This document shows positions 8,976 through 15,514 of a stretch of 16,713 nt of DNA, piece by piece; position 1 is the first letter of the stretch; every line of letters begins with the position of its first letter. The notes beneath the pieces were generated by a model, which made no database searches, was not told the DNA's origin, and was given only the letters and a program-made list of their open reading frames with translations. The DNA is taken from NCBI GenBank assembly GCA_020048935.1, contig JAIFLS010000004.1, positions 1 to 16,713 of the forward strand. Reading direction: 5' to 3'. The translations under genes and the position numbers were made by a program. The DNA comes from a bacterium. GTDB lineage: Bacteria; Verrucomicrobiota; Kiritimatiellia; UBA8416.

Positions 8976-9318
8976 CGACGAGGTCGAAGTCGAGAAGCGG
9001 GTTAGCCAACAGGATGGTGCGCTGGAGATCGGCGGCGGCGGTCAGCACGGCAGTGGACTCTGGGGTGCCAGTCCCGAACAGGGGCTGGAGGTCGTCGGGC
9101 AGTGCCGCGATGCGCTGCCGGATGGCGTCGGCATCAGGAAAGCGATCCGGGGCGCTGGCGTTGATATCCTCGAACGCGCGAAGCAGACCAACCTTGCTAA
9201 AGAACACAAGACGCCGTTCAAGGTCGGCACGGGGGAAGGACGGATTACTGTCGGGGCTGCCCGCCAGAGTGTTGAACGAACAAATCGCACTGACGGTAAG
9301 CCATAAAATCGTTTTCAA
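8749..9318 (-). pseudogene. 5' fragment of the frameshifted HzsA-like gene (signal peptide and N-terminal segment)
   Basis: TTG at 9318 follows AGAAGG with a 7-base gap and opens on a signal peptide (MKTILWLTVSAICSFNTLAG). The frame then encodes an N-terminal segment ending in NPLLDFDLVVVRETDKL. This matches the equivalent stretch of the paralogue at 63-3506 (NPYLDFDEALVVLSDRV). After about residue 122 the similarity continues one frame later in the 6129-8975 frame, and the rest of this frame to 8749 is out-of-frame translation. The gene starts 11 bases after the stop of the YVTN/cytochrome gene, so it is cotranscribed. Genuine gene decay, a reversible repeat-length switch and a sequencing error all remain possible. 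Confidence 0.75.
8953..8966. repeat. 8-bp tandem repeat (1.75 copies) at the frameshift point
   Basis: CAGTTTGTCAGTTT is one full and one partial copy of an 8-base unit. Adding one more unit brings the 5' fragment into frame with the main frame and gives RETDKLTNWGANFHSN. This restores the N-W pair that the paralogue also has (ITANWLGTH). Slippage that lost one unit would therefore explain the break. Confidence 0.55.
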
Positions 9319-9329
9319 ATGACAGCCTT

Positions 9330-11255
9330 CTATAAAGACAGCGTATACTCCACAAGATCATCCATCTGCTGTGCGGTCAGGCTGGATGTCCGTCCGTGCT
9401 TGTCTTCGGGGTTGAATCGGGTGAAAACCTCCTTCATCGTGGCGGCCTGCCCCCGGAAAAGGTAGGGTGCGGTTCGCCAGACTTCCAGCAACGGCGTCGT
9501 CACGAAGTCGGTGATGCCGAGTTCGTCCGGGCCCGTGCCGACGTCGACAATATTACCATTCGTCTTGTAAGGTCCGCTGTGGCACTGGATACAGCCCGCG
9601 GTGGCGAATATCTTCTCTCCGCGCTTTGCCGATGCGCTCAACTCGCCGTTGACCAGATAGGGGCTCGGGACCGGCCGCAGCGCGCGCATGTAGGCGTCGA
9701 CCGCAGTAGAAACGTCTTCGGGGACGACGGCGAATTGAATAAACCGGAAACCAGAGCGCACCGCCGCCTCGGCACGCGGGCGGATCCCGGTGATCATGAC
9801 GGGCGGCGTCTCATGGCTGAAAAGCATCGTACGCGTGTTCTTGGCGTTGCCGATACCGTCGTTGAGCAGGTCCCAGTTGACCGCGTCGGCCCGCGCATCG
9901 GGATGGCAGGTCGCGCAACTCTGCCACTGCTGGAAGCACAGAAGGGCGTCATGAAAAGCGATTTCACCGCGCCGGATGAGATTCGGTTCGACCGGAGCAC
10001 CAACCAGAATGGATCGAGCCACGGGTGTTCGGCCAGTGCCGCTGATATCGATCCGGGCCAGGCTATCGGAGAAGTATTGCGCAATTATCGCCTCATTGCC
10101 CATGAGCATCACCCCCCGCGGCCCATTGCCCGGGAGTGCCAGGCGCCGACGCATACCGACGATAAAACCAAGATCGTTTGGAATCTGATCCAGCGAGCGG
10201 GCAAAACTCCTAGTCGCTTGCCCAGAGGCAATCGCGTCGATGGTCTCGTGAAGGGCCGTCCGGTCGATCACGCTGAGCTCATGGGTACCGGAGTGTGCTA
10301 CCACGAGATGAAGGCCATCTGCGGAACAGGCAATTCCCCAGGGATTGGCTGCCCCCAGATCGATATCGTCCAGCAGAACGGTCGTCAGCCACGAGCCTTT
10401 AGCCACGTCGATAATGCTCAGGGCACTCGTATTCATCCAGCCGCGTTCCAACTGCGTCGTGGGCACGCCGAACCGGGCGATGTTGTGGGTGATATAGGCA
10501 AAGCGCCCATCCGGAGCAATGCAGATGTCGCGCACCGCCGTCGAGCCGCCGGGGAGGGAGAGGGTCGTCGAGCTCTTGAACGTTTTCAAGTCGATGATAT
10601 CGAGTTGGGCAGCGACGACCTGTGCTCCAGCGGCCTGGGGAGGCAGATGCTGGACCACCAGAAGCGTTGTCCCATCGGGGGTGACCGCCGCGGCAATCGG
10701 CTCGCGACCGACCTTGAGGGTCGCGATCCGCTTTCCGCTGCCGATATCGTAGGCCGCCACCTCGTCCGTGAAACGGTTGCACACATACACGGTCCTGCGA
10801 TCGGCTGACAGGCAAGGAGCCACCGGCGTGTGACCGGCAGGAATGGTCCCGTCCAGGATAAAAGTCCGCGTGTCGATGATGTCGATCGCTCCGTCAGCCG
10901 TTCCGTGGGTCACAAAAAGTCGCCCACCGTCAGCATCAAGAACGAGCCCGGATGGAGCCCCGGCCAGCGAAACCGTGGCTTTCACCGCGCCCGAACCCAG
11001 GTCGATGCACACGACACTCGCCCCCGTATGATTAATGACGTACACCGATCCCGTCCCCGTGCCAGCAACCAGATCGAGCGGCGAACGATAGGGATAGACC
11101 GGTCCCAGGGGCAGACCTTCACCCGTTTGACCACCGAATGCGGGACCGATCATCCAGAACAGCACCGTCAACATCAACGCAACCCGACCAACCCCGGCGG
11201 TTGCATAGCGGGAAAACCTCGGGCTGAAGGGAACGTCACCTGTCAAGATAATCAT
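9330..11255 (-). CDS. Exported YVTN beta-propeller protein with C-terminal di-haem cytochrome c domain (MauG/cytochrome c peroxidase-like)
   Basis: First gene of the cytochrome operon, 641 aa. ATG at 11255 is preceded by AAGG with an 8-base gap. A long basic n-region leads into a hydrophobic segment (VALMLTVLFWMIGPAFG), so it is secreted or membrane-tethered. Residues of about 50-400 are YVTN/YncE-type propeller repeats (GSVYVINHTGASVVCIDL, RRTVYVCNRFTDEVAAYD, TPDGTTLLVVQH). The C-terminal part has CATCH at 447-451 and CIQCH at 555-559, with AKRGEKIFATAGCIQCHSG typical of the MauG/di-haem peroxidase group. A Met in ATMKEVF near the end may be an axial haem ligand. Such proteins pass electrons to or from small proteins or metabolites in the periplasm. 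Its place upstream of three di-haem paralogues suggests it is their electron partner or oxidant; that is inference. Confidence 0.88.
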   Translation of the reverse strand: MIILTGDVPFSPRFSRYATAGVGRVALMLTVLFWMIGPAFGGQTGEGLPLGPVYPYRSPLDLVAGTGTGSVYVINHTGASVVCIDLGSGAVKATVSLAGAPSGLVLDADGGRLFVTHGTADGAIDIIDTRTFILDGTIPAGHTPVAPCLSADRRTVYVCNRFTDEVAAYDIGSGKRIATLKVGREPIAAAVTPDGTTLLVVQHLPPQAAGAQVVAAQLDIIDLKTFKSSTTLSLPGGSTAVRDICIAPDGRFAYITHNIARFGVPTTQLERGWMNTSALSIIDVAKGSWLTTVLLDDIDLGAANPWGIACSADGLHLVVAHSGTHELSVIDRTALHETIDAIASGQATRSFARSLDQIPNDLGFIVGMRRRLALPGNGPRGVMLMGNEAIIAQYFSDSLARIDISGTGRTPVARSILVGAPVEPNLIRRGEIAFHDALLCFQQWQSCATCHPDARADAVNWDLLNDGIGNAKNTRTMLFSHETPPVMITGIRPRAEAAVRSGFRFIQFAVVPEDVSTAVDAYMRALRPVPSPYLVNGELSASAKRGEKIFATAGCIQCHSGPYKTNGNIVDVGTGPDELGITDFVTTPLLEVWRTAPYLFRGQAATMKEVFTRFNPEDKHGRTSSLTAQQMDDLVEYTLSL

Positions 11256-11300
11256 CGGCTATACCTTAAAACGAAAGTTGTCTTCAATCGGGTTAAGTGA

Positions 11301-11328
11301 ATCATAGCGGATGAGAACAACGTGACAA
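11301..11328 (-). promoter_or_regulatory. Sigma70-like promoter of the four-gene cytochrome operon
   Basis: On the minus strand, TTGTCA (11323-11328) and TATGAT (11301-11306) are separated by 16 bases. Each box differs from consensus at one position. The predicted transcript starts near 11294, about 40 bases before the ATG at 11255. A run of seven T (minus strand) at 11341-11347 lies just upstream. Confidence 0.6.
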
Positions 11329-11340
11329 CCCCTCAGTTGC

Positions 11341-11361
11341 AAAAAAATATCGTCAATCGAT
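11341..11361 (-). terminator. Possible weak terminator after ppnP
   Basis: On the minus strand a 4-bp stem, ATCG/CGAT, overlaps the ppnP stop codon. After two bases (AT) it is followed by seven T. The stem is too short to be convincing. The T run could instead be upstream AT-rich promoter DNA for the next operon. Confidence 0.22.
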
Positions 11362-11667
11362 GAACGAGCAGCAGTAGTCGGTCAAGGTTTTGACGCGCAC
11401 CTTGAACCGGGAAGCTGGCGGTACATCAAAGGACTCTCCACCCTTGACCGCCTGCCATTTTGAAGCCCCCGGCAGAATGACATCAAGTTCACCGGAGAGG
11501 ATCTCCATGATCTCCTTCTCGGCAGTGCCAAACTCATACTCGCCCGGCAGCATGACCCCGAGCGATTTCCTTGAACCGTCGGCAAAGAGGATCGTGCGAC
11601 TCGTCACACGCCCCTCGAAATAAACATTCGCCTTTTTCACCACCGCCACATTCTCGAATTTCGTCAT
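11353..11667 (-). CDS. ppnP: Pyrimidine/purine nucleoside phosphorylase (PpnP/YaiE, cupin fold)
   Basis: Small cytoplasmic cupin enzyme of 104 aa that splits ribonucleosides with phosphate into a free base and ribose-1-phosphate (known for E. coli PpnP, about 94 aa). The sequence carries the family signature through GVMLPGEYEFGTAEKEIMEI, SGELDVILPG, W, G-E-S-F-D-V-P and a C-terminal Y-C-C-S-F-I-D. I placed the start at ATG 11667; an AAGGAG site lies 10 bases upstream. A GTG at 11673 overlaps the stop codon of the preceding gene and would add two residues, but its 4-base spacing is short. The gene follows the TIM-barrel isomerase with almost no gap, so the two are cotranscribed and probably coupled. 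That pairing hints at a shared sugar or sugar-phosphate pathway, but no substrate link is shown. Confidence 0.9.
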   Translation of the reverse strand: MTKFENVAVVKKANVYFEGRVTSRTILFADGSRKSLGVMLPGEYEFGTAEKEIMEILSGELDVILPGASKWQAVKGGESFDVPPASRFKVRVKTLTDYCCSFID

Positions 11668-11672
11668 ATACA

Positions 11673-12464
11673 CTAGACTCCTTTTGAACGCAGGAAATCA
11701 AAGCTGGACTTGAGGCAGTCAAACGGGTCGCGGAAGCACTGATCCTGCTCGACCGCATACCATTTCACACCGGCCGCGCGGCAGGCAGGAATAATGCGGT
11801 CCCATTCGAGATTGCCTTCGCCGATCGGGGCCATGCGCGTCTCGTTCTTCCCCTCGACTACTTCCTTGTCCTTGATATGGATCACCGGCACCCGCCCCGG
11901 CACCCGCTTCAGGATGTTGGCGCAGTTGAGGCCCGCGTGCTCAATCCAGTACAGATCGAGCTCCAGCATCAGATCCGCCGGTGCTTCGTCGATCAGGATA
12001 TCCTCCAGCGTCAGGCTCTGTCCGACTGGCTTGAAGAATTCCGAGCTGTGGTTATGATGCCCGAAGCGGATACCCGCCGCCTTGAGTTTCTGAATGACGG
12101 GGATCGCATCCTTCACAAAATGGCGGTATCCGGCAAGTGAGCTCTCATACGTCCGGGGAATCCCGCCGATCGCAGCGAAATCGCAGCCGACCGAATGGTG
12201 GAACTCGATTTCCTTCTCGGTTGCATCCCGTAGAGACTCCCACGACCGGTGGGTGGCGATGCACTTGAGCCCGTGATCGGCCAGCATGCGTCCGGCCTGG
12301 GCGGCACCTACTTCCGGCGTTTCCCCGTTCATCGCTCCCACGGCGGAAAGCTGTACGGCGGGATAACCGATATCCGCGATTTTCTTCAAGCTGGCCGCGA
12401 AATCGACTGCGGTCTTGGTGTGCTCGCGAACGGTAAACATCTGCGCTGCAATCTGGGTAGCCAT
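11673..12464 (-). CDS. Xylose isomerase-like TIM-barrel protein (sugar phosphate isomerase/epimerase family)
   Basis: Cytoplasmic protein of 263 aa, the usual length for the IolE/xylose-isomerase-like (AP_endonuc_2) family, whose members interconvert or dehydrate sugars and inositols with a divalent metal. The start is ATG 12464 behind an almost perfect GGAGGT (12471-12476), 6 bases away. It begins on the first barrel strand (IAAQMFTVR) without a signal peptide. Probable metal-site residues are HHNH at 136-139, D170 in LELDLYW, H196 in VIHIKD and E239 in YAVEQDQ. The GEGNLEWDRI segment before the last strands is typical of the family. Exact substrate cannot be read from sequence. The stop (TAG) touches the start region of ppnP, so the two genes form one unit. 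Confidence 0.85.
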   Translation of the reverse strand: MATQIAAQMFTVREHTKTAVDFAASLKKIADIGYPAVQLSAVGAMNGETPEVGAAQAGRMLADHGLKCIATHRSWESLRDATEKEIEFHHSVGCDFAAIGGIPRTYESSLAGYRHFVKDAIPVIQKLKAAGIRFGHHNHSSEFFKPVGQSLTLEDILIDEAPADLMLELDLYWIEHAGLNCANILKRVPGRVPVIHIKDKEVVEGKNETRMAPIGEGNLEWDRIIPACRAAGVKWYAVEQDQCFRDPFDCLKSSFDFLRSKGV

Positions 12465-12507
12465 GAAAACACCTCCGAAATAAACGAGTTAGTAACACTG
12501 CTTGCCG

Positions 12508-12537
12508 CTTATAACATGATCCAAGGACGCTTTACAA
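12508..12537 (-). promoter_or_regulatory. Candidate promoter of the TIM-barrel/ppnP pair
   Basis: On the minus strand, TTGTAA (12532-12537) and TATAAG (12508-12513) are 18 bases apart, within the 77-base gap after the GH130 gene. The -10 box differs from consensus at one base and the -35 box at two. Read-through from GH130 is also possible, because I see no terminator between them. Confidence 0.35.
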
Positions 12538-12541
12538 GCAT

Positions 12542-13573
12542 TCAGCGACCGCATTCATTCACAAGATAGTCGACAAACTCCTTGATGTCCGCCGTTGCAA
12601 CACAGACGTATTTGTCGGCCGCCCCGTAATAGACATAGAGGGTCCCATCGACGATGACGTTGCCTGTGGGGAACACGCATCCACTGTAGATGCCACTGAT
12701 CTCGCACTCTTCCTCCGGTTCGAGAATAGGGTCTTTCGTGCGGGCAATGATCTTTTCGGGGTTCTCAAGATCCAGCAGTACGGCCCCGGCCCGGTAGCCC
12801 CTACCCTTTTCCTTTTCGGCAACCCCGTGGTAGATATGCAGCCAACCCTTGTCCGTACGCAGCGGAGGACAGGACCCTCCAACCTTGAGGGCTTCCCATT
12901 CGGCCTCACCCTGCATGAGCACCTTCGGGTTCGACCATTCCATCAGGTCGTCGGAATAGGCAATCCATGTGGACGGTTTCGCGCAAGAGGGAGCGCCCTC
13001 GCGATATCGGACCGGACGCGAGAGACGGACGAACTTCCCGTTGATTCTTTCGGGAAACAGGATGACATCGCGGTCGTCGTCGCGGGTGTCGGTGATACGT
13101 CCGAGCCGCTTGAAATTCCGGAAATCCTGGGTAATCGCCAGATGCGTCAGCGTATCATTACCCTTCAGAAAGGCGGGGCCATCGGCCGGCGGATTGAGCC
13201 AGGTGCGCTTTTTCATCGCCTCATAGCTCCAGTAGCGCCCAGGCGCATAGGGGCGTGCCGCATAGGTCATGAAATACCATTCACCGAATTTGACGAGCCG
13301 CGGATCCTCCACGCAACCCGCATCCGGACCGTCAACCGACGGTGAAAACACCGGCTGGTCCGATTGCCGCTCAAAATGGAAGCCGTCCTTGGATGTCGCC
13401 AGCCCCAGGTGAATATGGTGCATTTCGGTGTCGCCGGCGGCGCGGTACAGCATCACGAACTCACGCTTCGCCTCATCATAGATCACGGCGGGGTTGAGAA
13501 CACAGAAATTCTCCCACTCATTGGCCGCATTCGGTTTCAAAATCGGATTGCCAGCATACTTCTTCAATTTCAA
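12542..13573 (-). CDS. GH130 family beta-mannoside phosphorylase
   Basis: Cytoplasmic five-bladed propeller enzyme of 343 aa, the normal GH130 size. Known members use phosphate to break beta-1,4- or beta-1,2-mannosidic bonds and release mannose-1-phosphate. Family signatures: NPAVIYDEAKREFVMLYRA near the N-terminus, CVEDPRLV with E-D-P-R at 89-92 (the conserved active-site region), the long WLHIYHGV strand, and GTLYVYYGAADKYVCVAT near the end. The frame is open upstream to an ATG at 13681, but I prefer TTG 13573: it has GAGG 7 bases upstream, begins MKLKKYAGNPIL like other family members, and the extra 36 residues resemble nothing. No signal peptide. Divergent from the GH36-type gene, so the two may be co-regulated. 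Linkage specificity within GH130 is not resolved here. Confidence 0.87.
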   Translation of the reverse strand: MKLKKYAGNPILKPNAANEWENFCVLNPAVIYDEAKREFVMLYRAAGDTEMHHIHLGLATSKDGFHFERQSDQPVFSPSVDGPDAGCVEDPRLVKFGEWYFMTYAARPYAPGRYWSYEAMKKRTWLNPPADGPAFLKGNDTLTHLAITQDFRNFKRLGRITDTRDDDRDVILFPERINGKFVRLSRPVRYREGAPSCAKPSTWIAYSDDLMEWSNPKVLMQGEAEWEALKVGGSCPPLRTDKGWLHIYHGVAEKEKGRGYRAGAVLLDLENPEKIIARTKDPILEPEEECEISGIYSGCVFPTGNVIVDGTLYVYYGAADKYVCVATADIKEFVDYLVNECGR

Positions 13574-13648
13574 GATCAGACCTCGTTCGTGTTGTATTAT
13601 GTCAGCGATAACAAATCCCTCATTCCGAATGAACTTCAGATTTCGAAT

Positions 13649-13676
13649 AGTATAGATCGCGGGATGGTTTGCAAAC
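13649..13676 (-). promoter_or_regulatory. Candidate GH130 promoter overlapping a perfect palindrome
   Basis: On the minus strand TATACT (13649-13654) is a good -10 box. The -35 position, 16-17 bases upstream, falls on the perfect 10-bp palindrome GTTTGCAAAC (13667-13676). A palindrome with a central GC at the -35 box resembles LacI-type operators, so repression by a sugar-responsive regulator is a reasonable guess. The transcript would have a leader of about 69 bases. Confidence 0.35.
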
Positions 13677-13683
13677 ACCATAA

Positions 13684-13726
13684 TCCTGCATATTAGGTGT
13701 AGATTCCTGCAAGGATTATTCCTTGC
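13684..13726. promoter_or_regulatory. Operator-like cluster in the divergent GH130/GH36 intergenic region
   Basis: TCCTGCA occurs at 13684-13690 and again at 13705-13711, exactly 21 bases (two helical turns) apart. The second copy runs into a perfect 18-bp dyad, GCAAGGATTATTCCTTGC (13709-13726), with 7-bp arms and a TTAT centre. The remainder of the 295-base region (13727-13868) shows no gene and no strong promoter; a poor candidate for the plus-strand gene is TTGCGC-N17-TATCTA near 13723-13751. The binding protein is not identified and no regulator gene is in the window. Confidence 0.4.
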
Positions 13727-13868
13727 GCCTTAGTGCCGTTTGCGCTATCTACAAATACACCTGATCGGGCAAGGCAAGCGGAGAACGTAACGAACACCAT
13801 CGACAGGCGCGCATTATTCACAAAGCAAGGCCACCACACACGCGGGGCAATCCCGATTGGAGATAATC

Positions 13869-15500
13869 ATGCAGCATCAGGCATGCAAACCCGCAACCGG
13901 GATTGAAACCGCGCCGGAAGGGACGGTCAACACTCCGCCAGATCGCGAATCCGTCCAGACCTTCGCGCTCCCCTCACAGCACCTGCGACTTACCCAGGTC
14001 ATGCTTACCGATTGTTCCGATAGGAATAACGAGTTTGTGCATGAACGACTGTGGCTCTTGCACCCGAGCAACGGGACGTTGTCTCTTTCGGGAAATCTAT
14101 TCCTGCTCGAAGACCTTGTGCAGGCCTCCGGCAGGATATTTGTCAAGCACGCGCCGCTGCCGGAAGCGCGCCCGATTCCGTCTGCCTCTGATCTGCAGGT
14201 TTCTCCCAACAAGGGTGGCGGATTCACTTTATCACTGTTGGAAGCGGAAGGAAGCAGCGAGCGCTGGACGGTCCTCGACTATGATGGCGATTCCCTTGAA
14301 CGGATTCGTGTTATGCAGGACTGGCAGAAGAATCAGCGTCCGCAGACCGCAGGACACGTTCTTCCCCGTCTATTGAGCAACACATGGGGTGACCGTTCAC
14401 GAGACAGCCGAATGCAGGAGGCCTTTGTCATAGCGGAAATCGAGGCGGCTCATCGGCTGGGTGTTGATGTAGTCCAGCTTGATGATGGCTGGCAAAAAGG
14501 CACAAGCTCCAATTCGGCCAAAGCCAGGGAACTAGGCGGCGTTTGGGAGGGATTCTGGAATGCCGACCCGAACTTCTGGGAGCCTCATCCTGAACGCTTC
14601 CCCCACGGACTCCAGCCGGTTGTAGATGAGGCGGCATCCAAGGGGATCAAGATCGGACTGTGGTTCGTGCCAGACTCTTGGAATGACTTCGCGAACTGGC
14701 ACCGGGATGCCGACCGGTTGCTGGAGCTATTCAACACCCTCGGGGTTGAACACTTCAAGATCGACGGGGTCAAGGCGACCAGCGAATTGGCGCTACGTAA
14801 CCTGAATTCATTTTTCAGTGCTGTTCTTGAGGGGAGCCATGGCTCGGTCGTCTTCGACCTTGATATCACCGCCGGAATCCGTCCGGGGCATTTCGGGGCC
14901 ATGGAGGTCGGGCCGCTTTTCATCGAGAATAGGTATTCCGACTGGCACAGCTACTGGCCGCATTGCACGCTGAGGAATCTCTGGAAACTTTCGCGCTGGA
15001 TAGACCCGCGACGGTTGAGGATGGAGTTCCTCAATAACACGAGAAATGCCGAACTGTATGCTGGAGATCCCTTGTCCCCCGCCCGATACGCCCCGGACAC
15101 ACTATTCGCCACGGTGATGTTCTCAAATCCGCTGGGATGGTTTGAAGCATCGAATCTGCCGGACCCTTATGTCGAGTCGTGCTCCCGGCTGATCCGGATC
15201 TGGAAGGCGCATCGCGAAGCCCTGTTCAGCGGCACGATTCTCCCGATCGGCCACGAACCGGATGGCGTCTCCTACACGGGCTTCATGTCCGTTTCTCCGG
15301 CTCATGATTCCGGATATGTTCTGGTGTTTCGCGAGCTGCACCCGGCGGCCTGCAACGCCATCACGATTCCGGACCTCGGGCCAGGAGCATTAACCTGGGA
15401 ATTACTCGCTGGCGAGGGCAGCATAGTGAGTAGCGACACGCGCCTGCAGGTTGCGATGCCAGAACCGTTAGGGTACCTGTTTGCGCGATTCATCCGCTAG
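13869..15500 (+). CDS. GH36/clan-D alpha-galactosidase-like glycosidase
   Basis: Cytoplasmic (beta/alpha)8 glycosidase of 543 aa. Start is ATG 13869, with GGAG 6 bases upstream; the TTG at 13857 lies in the ribosome-binding segment itself and is a worse choice. Layout: N-terminal beta domain (about 1-150); TIM barrel with VVQLDDGWQKG (D205, D206), IKIGLWFVPDSW, HFKIDGVKAT (D299, the likely nucleophile position) and VFDLDITAGIRPG (D330, D332, an acid-base candidate region); short C-terminal beta domain. The LDDGW and K-x-D-G patterns fit the GH36 group of alpha-galactosidases and raffinose-synthase relatives. No signal peptide, so it would act on imported oligosaccharides. With GH130 next door, removal of alpha-galactosyl branches from mannooligosaccharides is a plausible role. 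The exact sugar specificity is uncertain. Confidence 0.82.
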   Translation: MQHQACKPATGIETAPEGTVNTPPDRESVQTFALPSQHLRLTQVMLTDCSDRNNEFVHERLWLLHPSNGTLSLSGNLFLLEDLVQASGRIFVKHAPLPEARPIPSASDLQVSPNKGGGFTLSLLEAEGSSERWTVLDYDGDSLERIRVMQDWQKNQRPQTAGHVLPRLLSNTWGDRSRDSRMQEAFVIAEIEAAHRLGVDVVQLDDGWQKGTSSNSAKARELGGVWEGFWNADPNFWEPHPERFPHGLQPVVDEAASKGIKIGLWFVPDSWNDFANWHRDADRLLELFNTLGVEHFKIDGVKATSELALRNLNSFFSAVLEGSHGSVVFDLDITAGIRPGHFGAMEVGPLFIENRYSDWHSYWPHCTLRNLWKLSRWIDPRRLRMEFLNNTRNAELYAGDPLSPARYAPDTLFATVMFSNPLGWFEASNLPDPYVESCSRLIRIWKAHREALFSGTILPIGHEPDGVSYTGFMSVSPAHDSGYVLVFRELHPAACNAITIPDLGPGALTWELLAGEGSIVSSDTRLQVAMPEPLGYLFARFIR

Positions 15501-15514
15501 CGCAAACGTTGTCA

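Noticed and set aside
8930..8980. Programmed ribosomal frameshift in the HzsA-like gene (GGGAAAC heptamer at the junction)
   Set aside because: The heptamer is not in the X-XXY-YYZ register of the upstream frame, and a +1 shift, not -1, is needed. No stop codon or clear stimulatory structure is placed to favour it.
63..9318. Anammox hydrazine synthase locus
   Set aside because: The likeness is limited to HzsA-type domains. No HzsB/HzsC, hydrazine dehydrogenase or other anammox gene is nearby, and the Tyr that I recall four residues after the first CXXCH in HzsA is absent.
13857..13859. TTG start for the GH36-type gene
   Set aside because: It overlaps the GGAG ribosome-binding segment that serves ATG 13869 and has no good site of its own.
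15501..15514. Bidirectional terminator between the convergent GH36-type and GH78-like genes
   Set aside because: Only 14 bases separate the stops and no stem with a T run is visible, so any termination must occur inside the genes.
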